Assembly: GCA_013403005.1 (NCBI GenBank) | Contig: JACBOA010000001.1 | Location: 1 to 64,000, forward strand | Origin: Methanobacteriaceae archaeon | Lineage (GTDB): Archaea > Methanobacteriota > Methanobacteria > Methanobacteriales > Methanobacteriaceae | DNA: 64,000 nucleotides | Direction: 5' to 3' | Shown: positions 43,491 through 52,621 of the stretch, in pieces | Layout: every line of letters starts with the position of its first letter | Position numbering within the stretch: the stretch's first letter is position 1 | Translations under genes and position numbers: made by a program | The notes under the pieces: model-generated | Database searches by the model: none | What the model was told of the DNA's origin: nothing | Seen by the model: only the letters and a program-made list of their open reading frames with translations

Positions 43491-44819
43491 TTAGATCTGG
43501 AGATATTTCTCCAGTTCGTACTGGAATACTTGTATACGGTATTCGTCCCATTCTTTTCGTTTTAGTGCCATGAATTCGTTGTAGATGTGGTCTCCCAGGG
43601 ATGCTTTAACTACGTCATCCTTTTCCAGGGCATGGTAAGCTTCCCATAGGCTGGAGGGGAGGGTGTCAATACCCATTGTTGCCAGTTCTTCTGGGCTCAA
43701 TTCGAATACATCGATTTCAGTTGGTTCTCCCGGGTCGATTTTGTTCTTCATACCATCCATTCCAGCTTCTAACATGGCAGCGAATGCCAGGTAGGGGTTA
43801 CATGATGGGTCGGGGCATCTGAATTCCACACGGGTACCTTTACCACGTGAGGCGGGGATTCTGACCAGGGTGGAACGGTTTTTGAGTCCATAAGCGATGT
43901 AGACTGGAGCTTCGTATCCAGGGACCAGTCTTTTGTAGGAGTTAACTGAAGGTGCCACAACTGCAGCCAGTGCTTTGGAGTGTTTGAGCAAACCTCCAGT
44001 GAAATGCATAGCATCTTCTGAGAGTTGATTTTCTGTATCAGGGTCATAGAATACGTTTTCACCATTTTTGAACAGGCTCTGGTGGCAGTGCATACCACTA
44101 CCATTTACTCCGAAGAATGGTTTGGGCATGAAGGTGACCATGGATCCTAGTTTATCTGCAATGGCTTTGATTGCTTGTTTAAAGGTGATAACTGCATCGG
44201 CAGTTTTTAGGGCGTGGTCGAATTTGAAGTCTATTTCGTGTTGTCCGGGTCCTACTTCGTGGTGGCTAACTTCCACATCGAAGTTCAACTCTTCCAGTCC
44301 CAGCACCAGTTCTCTTCTCATGTTGGTTCCCTGATCAACAGGTTCCACATCGAAGTAAACACCCTCATCATGGGGGTAAACATTTCCTTCTTCATCCATG
44401 TCCACTATAAAGAATTCTGGTTCTGGCCCTACATTGTATTCGTAGCCAAGTTTTTCCACTTTTTCCAAGGTTTTCTTTAATATGTACCTAGGGTCGCCTT
44501 CGTATGGTTTTCCTTCAGGCCAGTAAATGTCACAGATGAACCTGCAAACAGCCTTTTCATCAGGTCTCCAGGGTAGTGTGGAGAATGTGTCCGGGTCCGG
44601 TTTTATGACCAGGTCACTATTGTTGATATCAGCAAAGCCCTCAATGGATGAACCGTCAAATAAGAGTCCGTCTTTTATTATATCTTCTATATCGTCTGGT
44701 TTCACCAGTGGGATTGCCATGTTTTTGGGAGTCCCGTGTATGTCTACGAATTGCAGCCTAACGAATTTAGTACCGCATTTTTCGATATTTTCAATAACTT
44801 TTCCAATTTTGTCTTGCAA
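43491..44819 (-). CDS. glnA: Glutamine synthetase, type I
   Basis: ATP-dependent ammonia assimilation into glutamine. It shows the GSI signatures [29 protein letters not shown], the active-site [20 protein letters not shown] and the R-rich [13 protein letters not shown]. The frame extends to a GTG at 44843, but TTG at 44817-44819 is the better start: GGAGG lies at 44828-44832, and the predicted transcription start is near 44846. This gives a 442-residue protein. There is no adenylylation-type tail to read with confidence. NrpR probably represses it through the site at 44845. Confidence 0.92.
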   Translation of the reverse strand: MQDKIGKVIENIEKCGTKFVRLQFVDIHGTPKNMAIPLVKPDDIEDIIKDGLLFDGSSIEGFADINNSDLVIKPDPDTFSTLPWRPDEKAVCRFICDIYWPEGKPYEGDPRYILKKTLEKVEKLGYEYNVGPEPEFFIVDMDEEGNVYPHDEGVYFDVEPVDQGTNMRRELVLGLEELNFDVEVSHHEVGPGQHEIDFKFDHALKTADAVITFKQAIKAIADKLGSMVTFMPKPFFGVNGSGMHCHQSLFKNGENVFYDPDTENQLSEDAMHFTGGLLKHSKALAAVVAPSVNSYKRLVPGYEAPVYIAYGLKNRSTLVRIPASRGKGTRVEFRCPDPSCNPYLAFAAMLEAGMDGMKNKIDPGEPTEIDVFELSPEELATMGIDTLPSSLWEAYHALEKDDVVKASLGDHIYNEFMALKRKEWDEYRIQVFQYELEKYLQI

Positions 44820-44844
44820 TTTATAAACCTCCGTGATCTTCACC

Positions 44845-44881
<37 letters not shown>

Positions 44882-44955
44882 GTGTTATAATAATAATTCA
44901 AAAAAAATTATCATAATTAGGGTTATAGATTTTTTTTATTAAAAAAGGAGATTAA

Positions 44956-45354
44956 TTAATCTTCTTTAGTGGCGTTAATAACTTCTATGCGTGCGGTTGT
45001 TATTTTTTCACCGTTGGGTGAAGGTAACCAGGCTTCATAATTTGTGTAATCGTGAGCAGGCATGCTCGGTAACATTATTTTAGTTTTAGATACTTCTTCT
45101 TTCTTTTCATTGTATCCAATAACAGTTAAGTTAACAAAACTGTATTTTTTATCCCCTCTGTTCTCCATCATGCCATTTACATGGTAAGAATTGTTATTGG
45201 CTTGTTGAATATTAACTGTAAACTGTATTATATCTCCAGCAGAGTCATTTTTTGGGTTGATAAGATTTCCGGTGTTTAAGGTGCAGCCACTGACACTCAA
45301 AACTATAATCGTAATGATTAATCCAATTATTCCTGCATTCATTTTTTTGTTCAT
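44956..45354 (-). CDS. Predicted membrane lipoprotein with FxLYD-like domain
   Basis: A 132-residue exported protein. A hydrophobic signal segment at residues about 6-24 ends in VSGC, a lipobox-like site. The mature part is beta-rich, with NGMMENRGDKKYSFVNLTVIGYNEKKEE resembling an FxLYD domain. The start is taken at ATG 45354, which has AGGTG upstream; the frame also begins at a GTG at 45363. Function unknown. It lies 48 bp downstream of the ThiF-type gene and may be co-transcribed. Confidence 0.7.
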   Translation of the reverse strand: MNKKMNAGIIGLIITIIVLSVSGCTLNTGNLINPKNDSAGDIIQFTVNIQQANNNSYHVNGMMENRGDKKYSFVNLTVIGYNEKKEEVSKTKIMLPSMPAHDYTNYEAWLPSPNGEKITTARIEVINATKED

Positions 45355-45411
45355 GAAATACACCTGGTCATGAGGATTAGGAGTTTAATTATATTAATAA
45401 TAGGGATGAGT

Positions 45412-46164
45412 TTAAAAACGTACCACTGAAAATGCTTCTTCCTTCCACAGATCAAACATGAGGACTTGGGGGGACATAACGGGATTTCCTTTCCCTGTGA
45501 TGAGTTTAAGAGCTTCAAATGCTTGAATACAACCCACAATATTTGGAACAGGTCCAATCGCTGGTGGAACTTCTTTATTCATATCCAAAACTTTTGAAAT
45601 CACTTTTTTAGTTAATTCTTCTTCTTGGGAAGGTAATTTAAATATTTCCTCATAAGAAGGCGTTGAATTAGTGAAAACACTCACCTGACCCATAGTTCCA
45701 TGGATAGCGCCATGTATGAATGGAATTTCAATTTCCCGGGCACATCTACTAACAATGATTCGTGTTAGTAGGTTGTCCAGTGCGTCTATAACAATCTTAC
45801 TTCCTTTGAGTATTTTTACAACATTATGTTCAGTTAATTCTTCATTAAATGATTCAATATACAAGTGGGGATTAATGGAAAGAAGTTCTTCAATGGTGGC
45901 TTCGGTTTTTGGTGTTCCAATTCTTTTCATGTTGCTCATTAGCTGCCGGTTGATATTGGTTAATTCGAAAACATCTTTATCAACTATGCGAACCTTTTCA
46001 ACGCCCATTCTGACCAGCATTTCCAACGCAGCCCCTCCTATGCCTCCACAGCCAATAACAGTTATTAGGGATTTTTTAAGTAGCATCTGCTGATCTCTAT
46101 CAAGAATTCCTTTCTGTCGGTCTATCATTTCCCAATAAGTTTCTTCATTGTTTGATCCGGGCAT
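45412..46164 (-). CDS. ThiF/MoeB/HesA-type adenylyltransferase
   Basis: An E1-like enzyme that adenylylates the C-terminus of a small ubiquitin-like sulfur carrier. The 250-residue protein has the nucleotide-binding VIGCGGIGGAALEML (residues about 35-49), an NINRQLMSN segment with the catalytic Arg, and DALDNLLTR near the active site. The zinc CXXC pairs seen in MoeB are not evident. The carrier could be a SAMP/MoaD or ThiS protein encoded elsewhere, and whether it serves Mo cofactor, thiamine or protein modification cannot be decided. Confidence 0.85.
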   Translation of the reverse strand: MPGSNNEETYWEMIDRQKGILDRDQQMLLKKSLITVIGCGGIGGAALEMLVRMGVEKVRIVDKDVFELTNINRQLMSNMKRIGTPKTEATIEELLSINPHLYIESFNEELTEHNVVKILKGSKIVIDALDNLLTRIIVSRCAREIEIPFIHGAIHGTMGQVSVFTNSTPSYEEIFKLPSQEEELTKKVISKVLDMNKEVPPAIGPVPNIVGCIQAFEALKLITGKGNPVMSPQVLMFDLWKEEAFSVVRF

Positions 46165-46618
46165 AGGGCCACCAAATACCTTTCATTTATATGCTATATC
46201 ACTTGATTCTATTTTAGTGTCATTTATTTTTTAACATTTTATTAACATTTTCTAGATAGTTCATTAAACCAAAAATTATATATAATAAATTGATATGTCA
46301 TAATTATATATATCGAAAAATGACATAAAATGTAATTAAATTGGAATATAGTTATGAAACAAATCGTGGAATGGAATCAAATATTACATTTCTGAATAAG
46401 AAAAACAGGCTATCAAGTGGTTAAACTGAGATAACAATGTTTAATCGATATATATGGGTCACATGGGTCAATAAATTCATATTCACGGGCAGTGGTTTTA
46501 GCAGTGATTATGGGCTTTAACTTATTCAGAATGCGTTATTTTAAACGATAGATGCTGGATTTCTTAATGAATTCATGAAATTAAAAAAAATTAAAAAAGT
46601 TATCTGGGAGAAAAAAAC
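46165..46618. other. 454-bp spacer with inverted and direct repeats
   Basis: A divergent spacer with no gene. TATGTCA (46294-46300) and TGACATA (46321-46327) form an inverted repeat around TATATATA-rich DNA, upstream of the ThiF-type gene. ATGGGTCAC (46454-46462) is repeated as ATGGGTCA (46463-46470), with a TATA-like CGATATATATG just before it. No RNA gene was recognised. Confidence 0.45.
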
Positions 46619-46804
46619 ATGAATAGGATAATTAAAGGGATAAAAGCTTATCTAACAGACTGGAAAAACCTTTTAACCCACACCATCGTGGGGGTTATAA
46701 TCCTGGCCATTGCACTATTTGCTCCAGTAAGTCCCTACATACGCCTGGCTTTTGTGGGAGCGGTGGTTGCATTTAACGTGATCAGGATGAGGTATGCCTC
46801 ATAA
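46619..46804 (+). CDS. Small membrane protein of unknown function
   Basis: A 61-residue protein with a basic N-terminus (MNRIIKGIKAYLTDWKN), one or two hydrophobic helices (TIVGVIILAIALFAPV; RLAFVGAVVAFNVI) and a short basic tail. The ATG follows a GGGAG at 46606-46610, eight bases upstream, which supports real translation. No family recognised. Confidence 0.6.
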   Translation: MNRIIKGIKAYLTDWKNLLTHTIVGVIILAIALFAPVSPYIRLAFVGAVVAFNVIRMRYAS

Positions 46805-46810
46805 ATGCAA

Positions 46811-46870
46811 TCATGGGAAAATTCCCATCAGGGATACCAATTTATTTTTCGCAATGAAATTTTCCCATGA
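46811..46870. repeat. 13-bp inverted repeat after the small membrane gene
   Basis: TCATGGGAAAATT (46811-46823) and AATTTTCCCATGA (46858-46870) are perfect inverted copies with a 34-base spacer. The first arm contains the inner palindrome GGGAAAATTCCC. It is probably a transcript-end hairpin or regulator site. Confidence 0.65.
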
Positions 46871-47325
<455 letters not shown>

Positions 47326-47524
47326 GCTTATATGCTGTTCATTCTTATCTAATTTAAAGTTTTCTATGATTACTTGGACATTTAAAATTCTTTTTTTGTT
47401 TATATGATCTTGCTTATATGGTCAATTTGTTAAATTTGTATTATTTCTCATTGGTCTGAACAAACCTTTTTTAGAATACAAATTCCATACTAAGTTTGAG
47501 AGTTAAAAATAATGGGGTCTTAAA

Positions 47525-48355
47525 GTGGATGAGCATATTATGGAGGCTTTAGGGAAAGCTAGGGTCATAATAAGGGATGGAAAAGTGGTAAAAGTTGAAG
47601 AACCAAAAATTGATTACTGCCCTCTTTTTCACAAATACCGGGGTATTAAGAAACTCACACCCCAGGTTATTAGAGAGAACATGGAGTTCCGGGTGAAGGA
47701 CTTTGGAATGTGTACCAAAGAAAGGCAACTGGAAATGGATGATTTTTTATCATTCGGGATATCAGAAACTCTGGGAACCTTACTTGATGAAAAAGTTATA
47801 CAATGTGCAGTAATAGTTTGTGAAGGTAGTGGAACTGTTATTGTGGAGGATCCAGTGCTGGTGCAGGGAATTGGGGGTAGAATATCCGGAATTATAAGCA
47901 CCACTCCTATTAAGGAAATTGTTAATACTCTGGGGAAAGATAAAGTACTCGAAGTAGAAAGTGCAATGATCAACCAGGTTGAAGGAGTTTTAAAGGCGAT
48001 AAACCTGGGTTATAAGAAAATTGGCGTTACTGTTGCTTCTGCAGCCGATGCAGTTAAAATTCGCCAGATTGAAATAGACCATCCTCAGGTGAAGATCAGC
48101 ATCTTCACGGTGCACACCACTGGTATCTCCCGGAGGGATGCAGAGGTTCTCTTTGAAAATTCTGATGTTATCACTTCCTGTGCATCTTTCCATATAAGAG
48201 AAATTGCCAAAGAAAAGGAAACATTCTCTGTGGGGGCTTCTATTCCAATTTACGCTCCCAGTGAGGATGGTGAGAAATTTCTTAAAATAAGATTGGAAAA
48301 AATCGGTGGAGTTAAAGAGAAAAAAGATGCTAAAATTCCAAATCCCCTTATTTGA
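47525..48355 (+). CDS. Methanogenesis marker protein 8 (DUF2099)
   Basis: A 276-residue conserved protein found almost only in methanogens; its reaction is unknown. Landmarks are DYCPLFHKYRGIKKLTPQVI (about residues 31-50), the long VIVCEGSGTVIVEDPVLVQGIGGRISG segment and a late TSCASFHIREIA. The frame starts at a GTG (47525); an ATG at 47540 is an alternative. The family call is from memory of the DUF2099 pattern. Confidence 0.78.
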   Translation: MDEHIMEALGKARVIIRDGKVVKVEEPKIDYCPLFHKYRGIKKLTPQVIRENMEFRVKDFGMCTKERQLEMDDFLSFGISETLGTLLDEKVIQCAVIVCEGSGTVIVEDPVLVQGIGGRISGIISTTPIKEIVNTLGKDKVLEVESAMINQVEGVLKAINLGYKKIGVTVASAADAVKIRQIEIDHPQVKISIFTVHTTGISRRDAEVLFENSDVITSCASFHIREIAKEKETFSVGASIPIYAPSEDGEKFLKIRLEKIGGVKEKKDAKIPNPLI

Positions 48356-48541
48356 TCCCAAATCATATAAACAAAATCATATAAATGGACTAAAGGGATA
48401 AATTTTTGAGATTAATGGGAATTTCGTGGTAAATGATTAATTAAAGATATCGACTGGATTATGATTAGATGTAGTTAGATAAGATTTCAATTATGCATTT
48501 ATAGGATTCTCATCTTTAATTCCTGAAGATTATCTCAGTCA

Positions 48542-48922
48542 TTAATCATCCAAACCTGCAAGAGCACGTATCAGGGAACTCTGGGTGATAAGGCCCACTA
48601 AATCTCCATTTTCCACTACTGGAATTCTCTGATAACCCTTCTCTGCCATTATCCTGGTAATCTCTGTTATGGGGGTGTTTCTCTCTGCTACTTTTGGATT
48701 TTTAGTCATCAAGTCCCCTACTTTAAGGCCTAAAGCTTCACCACCGGCTAAGAGAATGTCTCGATGGGTGATAATTCCCACCAGTCTCTTATCATCCACT
48801 ACAGGCAGACCTCCTACATTGCAGCGCATCATTTTCAACTTGGCGGCAGCAATCAGGTCTTCTGGTGCACTTACATGCACTTCCCGGATCATGATGTCCT
48901 GGGCATGCAGTTTTTCTATCAT
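48542..48922 (-). CDS. Two-CBS-domain protein
   Basis: A 126-residue tandem CBS-domain protein (residues about 10-60 and 72-122, with VGGLPVVDDKRLVGIITHRD and RIPVVENGDLVGLITQSS). CBS pairs bind adenosyl ligands and act as sensors. The longest frame starts far upstream in the thiC promoter, but the true start is the ATG at 48920-48922, which gives the usual family length. It is divergent from the second thiC with a 51-bp gap, so their promoters overlap. Confidence 0.82.
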   Translation of the reverse strand: MIEKLHAQDIMIREVHVSAPEDLIAAAKLKMMRCNVGGLPVVDDKRLVGIITHRDILLAGGEALGLKVGDLMTKNPKVAERNTPITEITRIMAEKGYQRIPVVENGDLVGLITQSSLIRALAGLDD

Positions 48923-48973
48923 AATATTTAACTCTCCACTACTTACTATATATATCAATAAAGGGTGAGAAAA

Positions 48974-50248
48974 GTGACTCAGTTGTACCAAGCTGGCAAA
49001 GGCCAGATCACAGACGAAATACGGAAAGTAGCAGAATATGAATGCATGGATGTTCAGAAACTCACAAAAAGAGTTGCTAAAGGTCATGTGGTGATTCCCA
49101 AAAATCAAAACCGGAAAACCAATCCTTGTGGCATAGGAAAGGGACTCACCACCAAGATAAACGCCAATCTGGGTTCATCACCAGAACTGGAAAATGTGAA
49201 CTTGGAGGTTAAAAAAGCCAAATTGGCAGTGGAATACGGTGCTGATGCCTTGATGGATTTATCCACCGGACCTAAATTCAGGGAGGTTCGAAAAGCAATC
49301 ATGCAATCTACCAGCGCACCCTTAGGAACTGTACCTATATACCAGGCAGGGGTCACTGCTTCCAAAAAGAGGGGGGCGGTGGTTAATATGGATGAAGATG
49401 ACATGTTCGAGGCCATTGAACAACAGGCTCGTGAAGGCGTGGACTTTATGACTGTGCACAGTGGCATCACACTGGATACAGTGGAAAAGGTAAAAAGGTC
49501 ACAAAGATTAATGGGGGTTGTAAGTAGAGGAGGTGCTTTTTTATGTGCCTGGATACTTCATAATCAGGAGGAAAATCCGTTATATAAAAATTATGATTAT
49601 CTCTTGGAAATTGCACGAGAACATGATGTAACCCTCTCCCTGGGTGATGGTCTCCGCCCAGGATGTCTGGCTGATGCTTCAGACATACCTCAAATTGGTG
49701 AACTCCTAATACTGGGGGGTCTGGTAAAAAGAGCCAGAGAAGCAGGAGTACAGGTAATGGTGGAAGGTCCGGGGCATGTGCCCTTAAACCAGGTGGAAGC
49801 CAACATGCAAATACAGAAGACAGTGTGTAAAGGTGCTCCTTTCTATGTTTTAGGGCCCATTGTAACTGATCTGGCTCCAGGGTATGATCACATCACCTCT
49901 GCCATTGGGGGAGCTCTTGCAGCAAAAGCAGGGGCGGATTTCCTCTGTTACGTCACCCCATCGGAACACCTATCCATACCCGGACTTCAAGATGTTAAAG
50001 AAGGAGTTATAGCATCTAAAATAGCTGCACAGGCTGCTGATGTGGCTAATGGTCATAAAGTGGCTTGGAAAAAGGAGCTGGATATGGCCAATGCTCGCAG
50101 GAATTTTGACTGGGAAAAACAGTACCAGCTGGCATTTGATCCTGAAAAACCCAGAAAGTGTCGTGAAAGGAAACCAACACCTGAAAGTGATATGTGTAGC
50201 ATGTGTGGAGAATACTGCGCACTGAGAATGGTAAGAGATAATCTATAA
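48974..50248 (+). CDS. thiC: Phosphomethylpyrimidine synthase (ThiC), second copy
   Basis: Paralogue of the ThiC at 4724. The 424-residue protein has VEGPGHVPLNQVEAN, LGPIVTDLAPGYDH and the C-terminal cluster CSMCGEYC. The start chosen is GTG at 48974 (MTQLYQAGKGQ), because GGGTGAG lies seven bases upstream and the MTQ start matches the other copy; the frame also allows GTG at 48965. The two copies differ throughout, so they are old paralogues rather than a fresh duplication. Confidence 0.92.
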   Translation: MTQLYQAGKGQITDEIRKVAEYECMDVQKLTKRVAKGHVVIPKNQNRKTNPCGIGKGLTTKINANLGSSPELENVNLEVKKAKLAVEYGADALMDLSTGPKFREVRKAIMQSTSAPLGTVPIYQAGVTASKKRGAVVNMDEDDMFEAIEQQAREGVDFMTVHSGITLDTVEKVKRSQRLMGVVSRGGAFLCAWILHNQEENPLYKNYDYLLEIAREHDVTLSLGDGLRPGCLADASDIPQIGELLILGGLVKRAREAGVQVMVEGPGHVPLNQVEANMQIQKTVCKGAPFYVLGPIVTDLAPGYDHITSAIGGALAAKAGADFLCYVTPSEHLSIPGLQDVKEGVIASKIAAQAADVANGHKVAWKKELDMANARRNFDWEKQYQLAFDPEKPRKCRERKPTPESDMCSMCGEYCALRMVRDNL

Positions 50249-50434
50249 CTTAAATTTCATAATCTGTATTTTATCAGGAAATTAAGGTATTCAAACATTA
50301 TTAATAGAATATTTGCCATAAATAAATTGGAATTTAAAAAAAATCAAAAAATAAAAACGGCCTTCAATGGAAAACTTTTATTGACATTAACTTTTTCCAT
50401 TAAATCAGCTGATTCAGATGAAGGGGGAAAACAA

Positions 50435-50713
50435 ATGCCCATGAAGCATGTAGATGGTCAAAATAAGGGTAAAGTGGTTCTTTATGCCCTAAGCACTTGT
50501 GGATGGTGTAAAAAAACTCGAATGTTACTGGAAGATCTGAAAGTAGAATATGATTATATCTATGTGGATCTTCTTGCCGGTGAGGAGAAACAGGACATCA
50601 TTGAACAGGTAAAGAAATGGAACCCTCAACTATCCTTCCCAACCCTAGTCTTCAATGATGAAGAATCTATCGTTGGATTCAATGAGGATAAAGTAAAGGA
50701 GATGCTGGGATGA
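50435..50713 (+). CDS. Glutaredoxin-like protein
   Basis: A 92-residue thioredoxin-fold protein with active site CGWC in VVLYALSTCGWCKKTR (residues about 14-29) and the cis-Pro in LSFPTLVF. The longest frame begins earlier, but the ATG at 50435 has AGGGGG just upstream and gives the family's size. Its stop overlaps the start of the next gene by four bases, so it is very likely a redox partner of that reductase. Confidence 0.85.
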   Translation: MPMKHVDGQNKGKVVLYALSTCGWCKKTRMLLEDLKVEYDYIYVDLLAGEEKQDIIEQVKKWNPQLSFPTLVFNDEESIVGFNEDKVKEMLG

Positions 50714-51219
50714 TTCCCAATGATATTTCCAAGGAAACTGTTGACAGTTTCTACCAGAAAGTTAAAGAAGACGCTGAATCTGCAGGTTACCATCTGAACC
50801 CTGATGAAACATTCACCAAGGAACTTCTTAAAAGCATCCTGATAAACCAGGATCGTTATGGTTATGGTTCATGTCCCTGTCGTCTGTCTGCAGGAGATGA
50901 GAAAGAAGATATGGATATAATATGTCCCTGTGACTATCGTGATCCTGATTTAGATGAATTTGGAGCATGTTACTGTGGATTGTATGTATCTCGAGATATA
51001 CTGCAGGGAAGGAAAAAATTAACTTCCATACCTGAAAGACGTCCTGGCCCGGATGAAAGATCCAGAAATCAGGAAAGTGCCCTGGAAGAGCACATAACAT
51101 CACTTTATTTGCCGGTGTGGAGGTGCCGTGTTTGCGGATACTTATGCGCCCGGGAAGAACCTCCAGAAACCTGTCCGATATGTAAAGTGGGTAAAGAGAG
51201 ATTTGAAAGATTTATATGA
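50710..51219 (+). CDS. Ferredoxin-thioredoxin reductase catalytic domain fused to rubredoxin-like domain
   Basis: A 169-residue fusion. Residues about 10-105 form the FTR catalytic domain, with the ligands and redox cysteines in GSCPCRLS, ICPCDYR and ACYCGLYV, which hold a [4Fe-4S] cluster beside a redox disulfide. Residues about 135-169 are a rubredoxin/rubrerythrin-type ribbon, WRCRVCGYLC ... CPICKVGKERF. The expected role is to reduce the neighbouring glutaredoxin-like protein with electrons from ferredoxin. The rubredoxin tail may supply or accept electrons. Confidence 0.85.
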   Translation: MIPNDISKETVDSFYQKVKEDAESAGYHLNPDETFTKELLKSILINQDRYGYGSCPCRLSAGDEKEDMDIICPCDYRDPDLDEFGACYCGLYVSRDILQGRKKLTSIPERRPGPDERSRNQESALEEHITSLYLPVWRCRVCGYLCAREEPPETCPICKVGKERFERFI

Positions 51220-51359
51220 ATAATAAATGGATATAAATCAATTTAAATCAAGTTTATTTTGCATAACTCACTAATAACTTGTTCGAGGCTGATTATGGAG
51301 TTATAAGATATTATTAAAGATCATTCAATGGTAGGTCCTAAGGGAAAATTTATTAATGG

Positions 51360-51430
51360 TTAGCAATATAAGGGGATACATATAAGATATGTAATATTGA
51401 AAATTATGTAAAATTCATATTAGCAATATT
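51360..51430 (+). promoter_or_regulatory. Promoter with repeats before the FilR1-type gene
   Basis: TTAGCAATAT occurs at 51360-51369 and again at 51420-51429, exactly 60 bp apart. Between them ACATAT-AAG-ATATGT (51378-51392) is a perfect 15-bp palindrome that also looks like a TATA box. The set could be the autoregulatory site of the regulator starting at 51467. Confidence 0.45.
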
Positions 51431-51466
51431 ATATTTTCTCCCCAAAGAACAAAAGGTGGAATTCGA

Positions 51467-52321
51467 ATGGATTATATGTTTGAGCTGTATGAGCAAGTTA
51501 AGGATGATATGAAGTTTTTCATAGCTTCTGATGTGAGAGCTAAGATTTTAATCAGTTTAAGAAGTGGTTCAAAGAATCTGGCTGATTTACGAAAGGAAAT
51601 TCACTTGAGTTCCTCAACCATATTGCATGGGATGAATCAACTGGAACAGAAAAATTTCATTTTCCGGGAATCAGGTAACTATTCTCTCTCCCAAACAGGT
51701 GAAGTTGTTGCCAATAAATTAATCGATGTAATGCGTTCATTCTATTCTTTAAACCTCTGCGAAGGTCTTTTCTTAAATCATGACATTAGCTGTATCCCTC
51801 CAGAACTATTTAAGGATATAGGGTGCCTGGAAAAAGCATTCATTGTCAAATCAACCAGCACTAACATAATGAGGCCTCAAGAAGTTTTATCAGAATTTTT
51901 AGCCAAAAGCAAAAATTTCAAACAGCTAACATCGGTATACAACCCTTCAAGTGTTCAGATATTCCTAGAAACTCTGGAGAAAAAGGGCAAAGTTCAGCTG
52001 ATAATGACCGAAGGCATCATTGAAAAATTAGTGGAAACTGCTGGCGCGGAAAAACTGGAAAAATGGATAAAAAAGGGTAATCTGCAGTTAATGAAAATTG
52101 ATGAGGATGTTAAAATATCTCTAACTTCTGGTGATAATTTCATTGCTCTGGGATTATTCTCAACTGACGGAGCATATGATTTAAACATTTCTCTAATCAG
52201 CCATGGAGACGAAGCTATTTCATGGGGTAGCAGATTGTTCGATTATTATCTCCACCAAGCCACTCCAGTAACACTGGATAAACAAGGAATACATGATGAG
52301 ATAATGGTCATGGAAAAATAG
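51467..52321 (+). CDS. FilR1-type winged-helix regulator (DUF1724)
   Basis: A 284-residue archaeal regulator. Residues about 12-85 are an ArsR-like winged helix (ASDVRAKILISLRSGSKNLADLRKEI, with the recognition turn SSSTILHGMNQLEQKNFI). Residues about 105-260 match the DUF1724/FilR1 sensor domain found in many methanogen regulators. Target genes and ligand are unknown; autoregulation is suggested by the promoter repeats. RBS AAGGTGG lies at 51451-51457. Confidence 0.8.
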   Translation: MDYMFELYEQVKDDMKFFIASDVRAKILISLRSGSKNLADLRKEIHLSSSTILHGMNQLEQKNFIFRESGNYSLSQTGEVVANKLIDVMRSFYSLNLCEGLFLNHDISCIPPELFKDIGCLEKAFIVKSTSTNIMRPQEVLSEFLAKSKNFKQLTSVYNPSSVQIFLETLEKKGKVQLIMTEGIIEKLVETAGAEKLEKWIKKGNLQLMKIDEDVKISLTSGDNFIALGLFSTDGAYDLNISLISHGDEAISWGSRLFDYYLHQATPVTLDKQGIHDEIMVMEK

Positions 52322-52621
52322 ATAAATTTCTTTCAGTTGGAATTAAAGCAGTTCATATTTTTTATTTTTTACATTTTTTTCATAATTTTTAGTTTTTATC
52401 AGACTACACTTTACATTTGCAATTTTTAAAAAATTTAAGGAATTATATTGAGATAATTCTGATTATAACTATATAGAAGGCTTCGGTTAATTAGGGTAAT
52501 GGAATCATAGTTAACTTAAAATGTGATTGGGGCAAAATAAAAACAACTATTAATAACTATTAAATTGGTTGTCAATTACCTCATAAATTAAATTATTAAT
52601 TAATAATACTAGTGGGATGTT
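52322..52621. other. AT-rich spacer before the receiver-kinase gene
   Basis: A 300-bp stretch with TATA-like AACTATATAG (52468-52477) and several AT-rich runs that may form the promoter of the next gene. No reading frame, RNA or strong repeat is seen. Confidence 0.4.
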
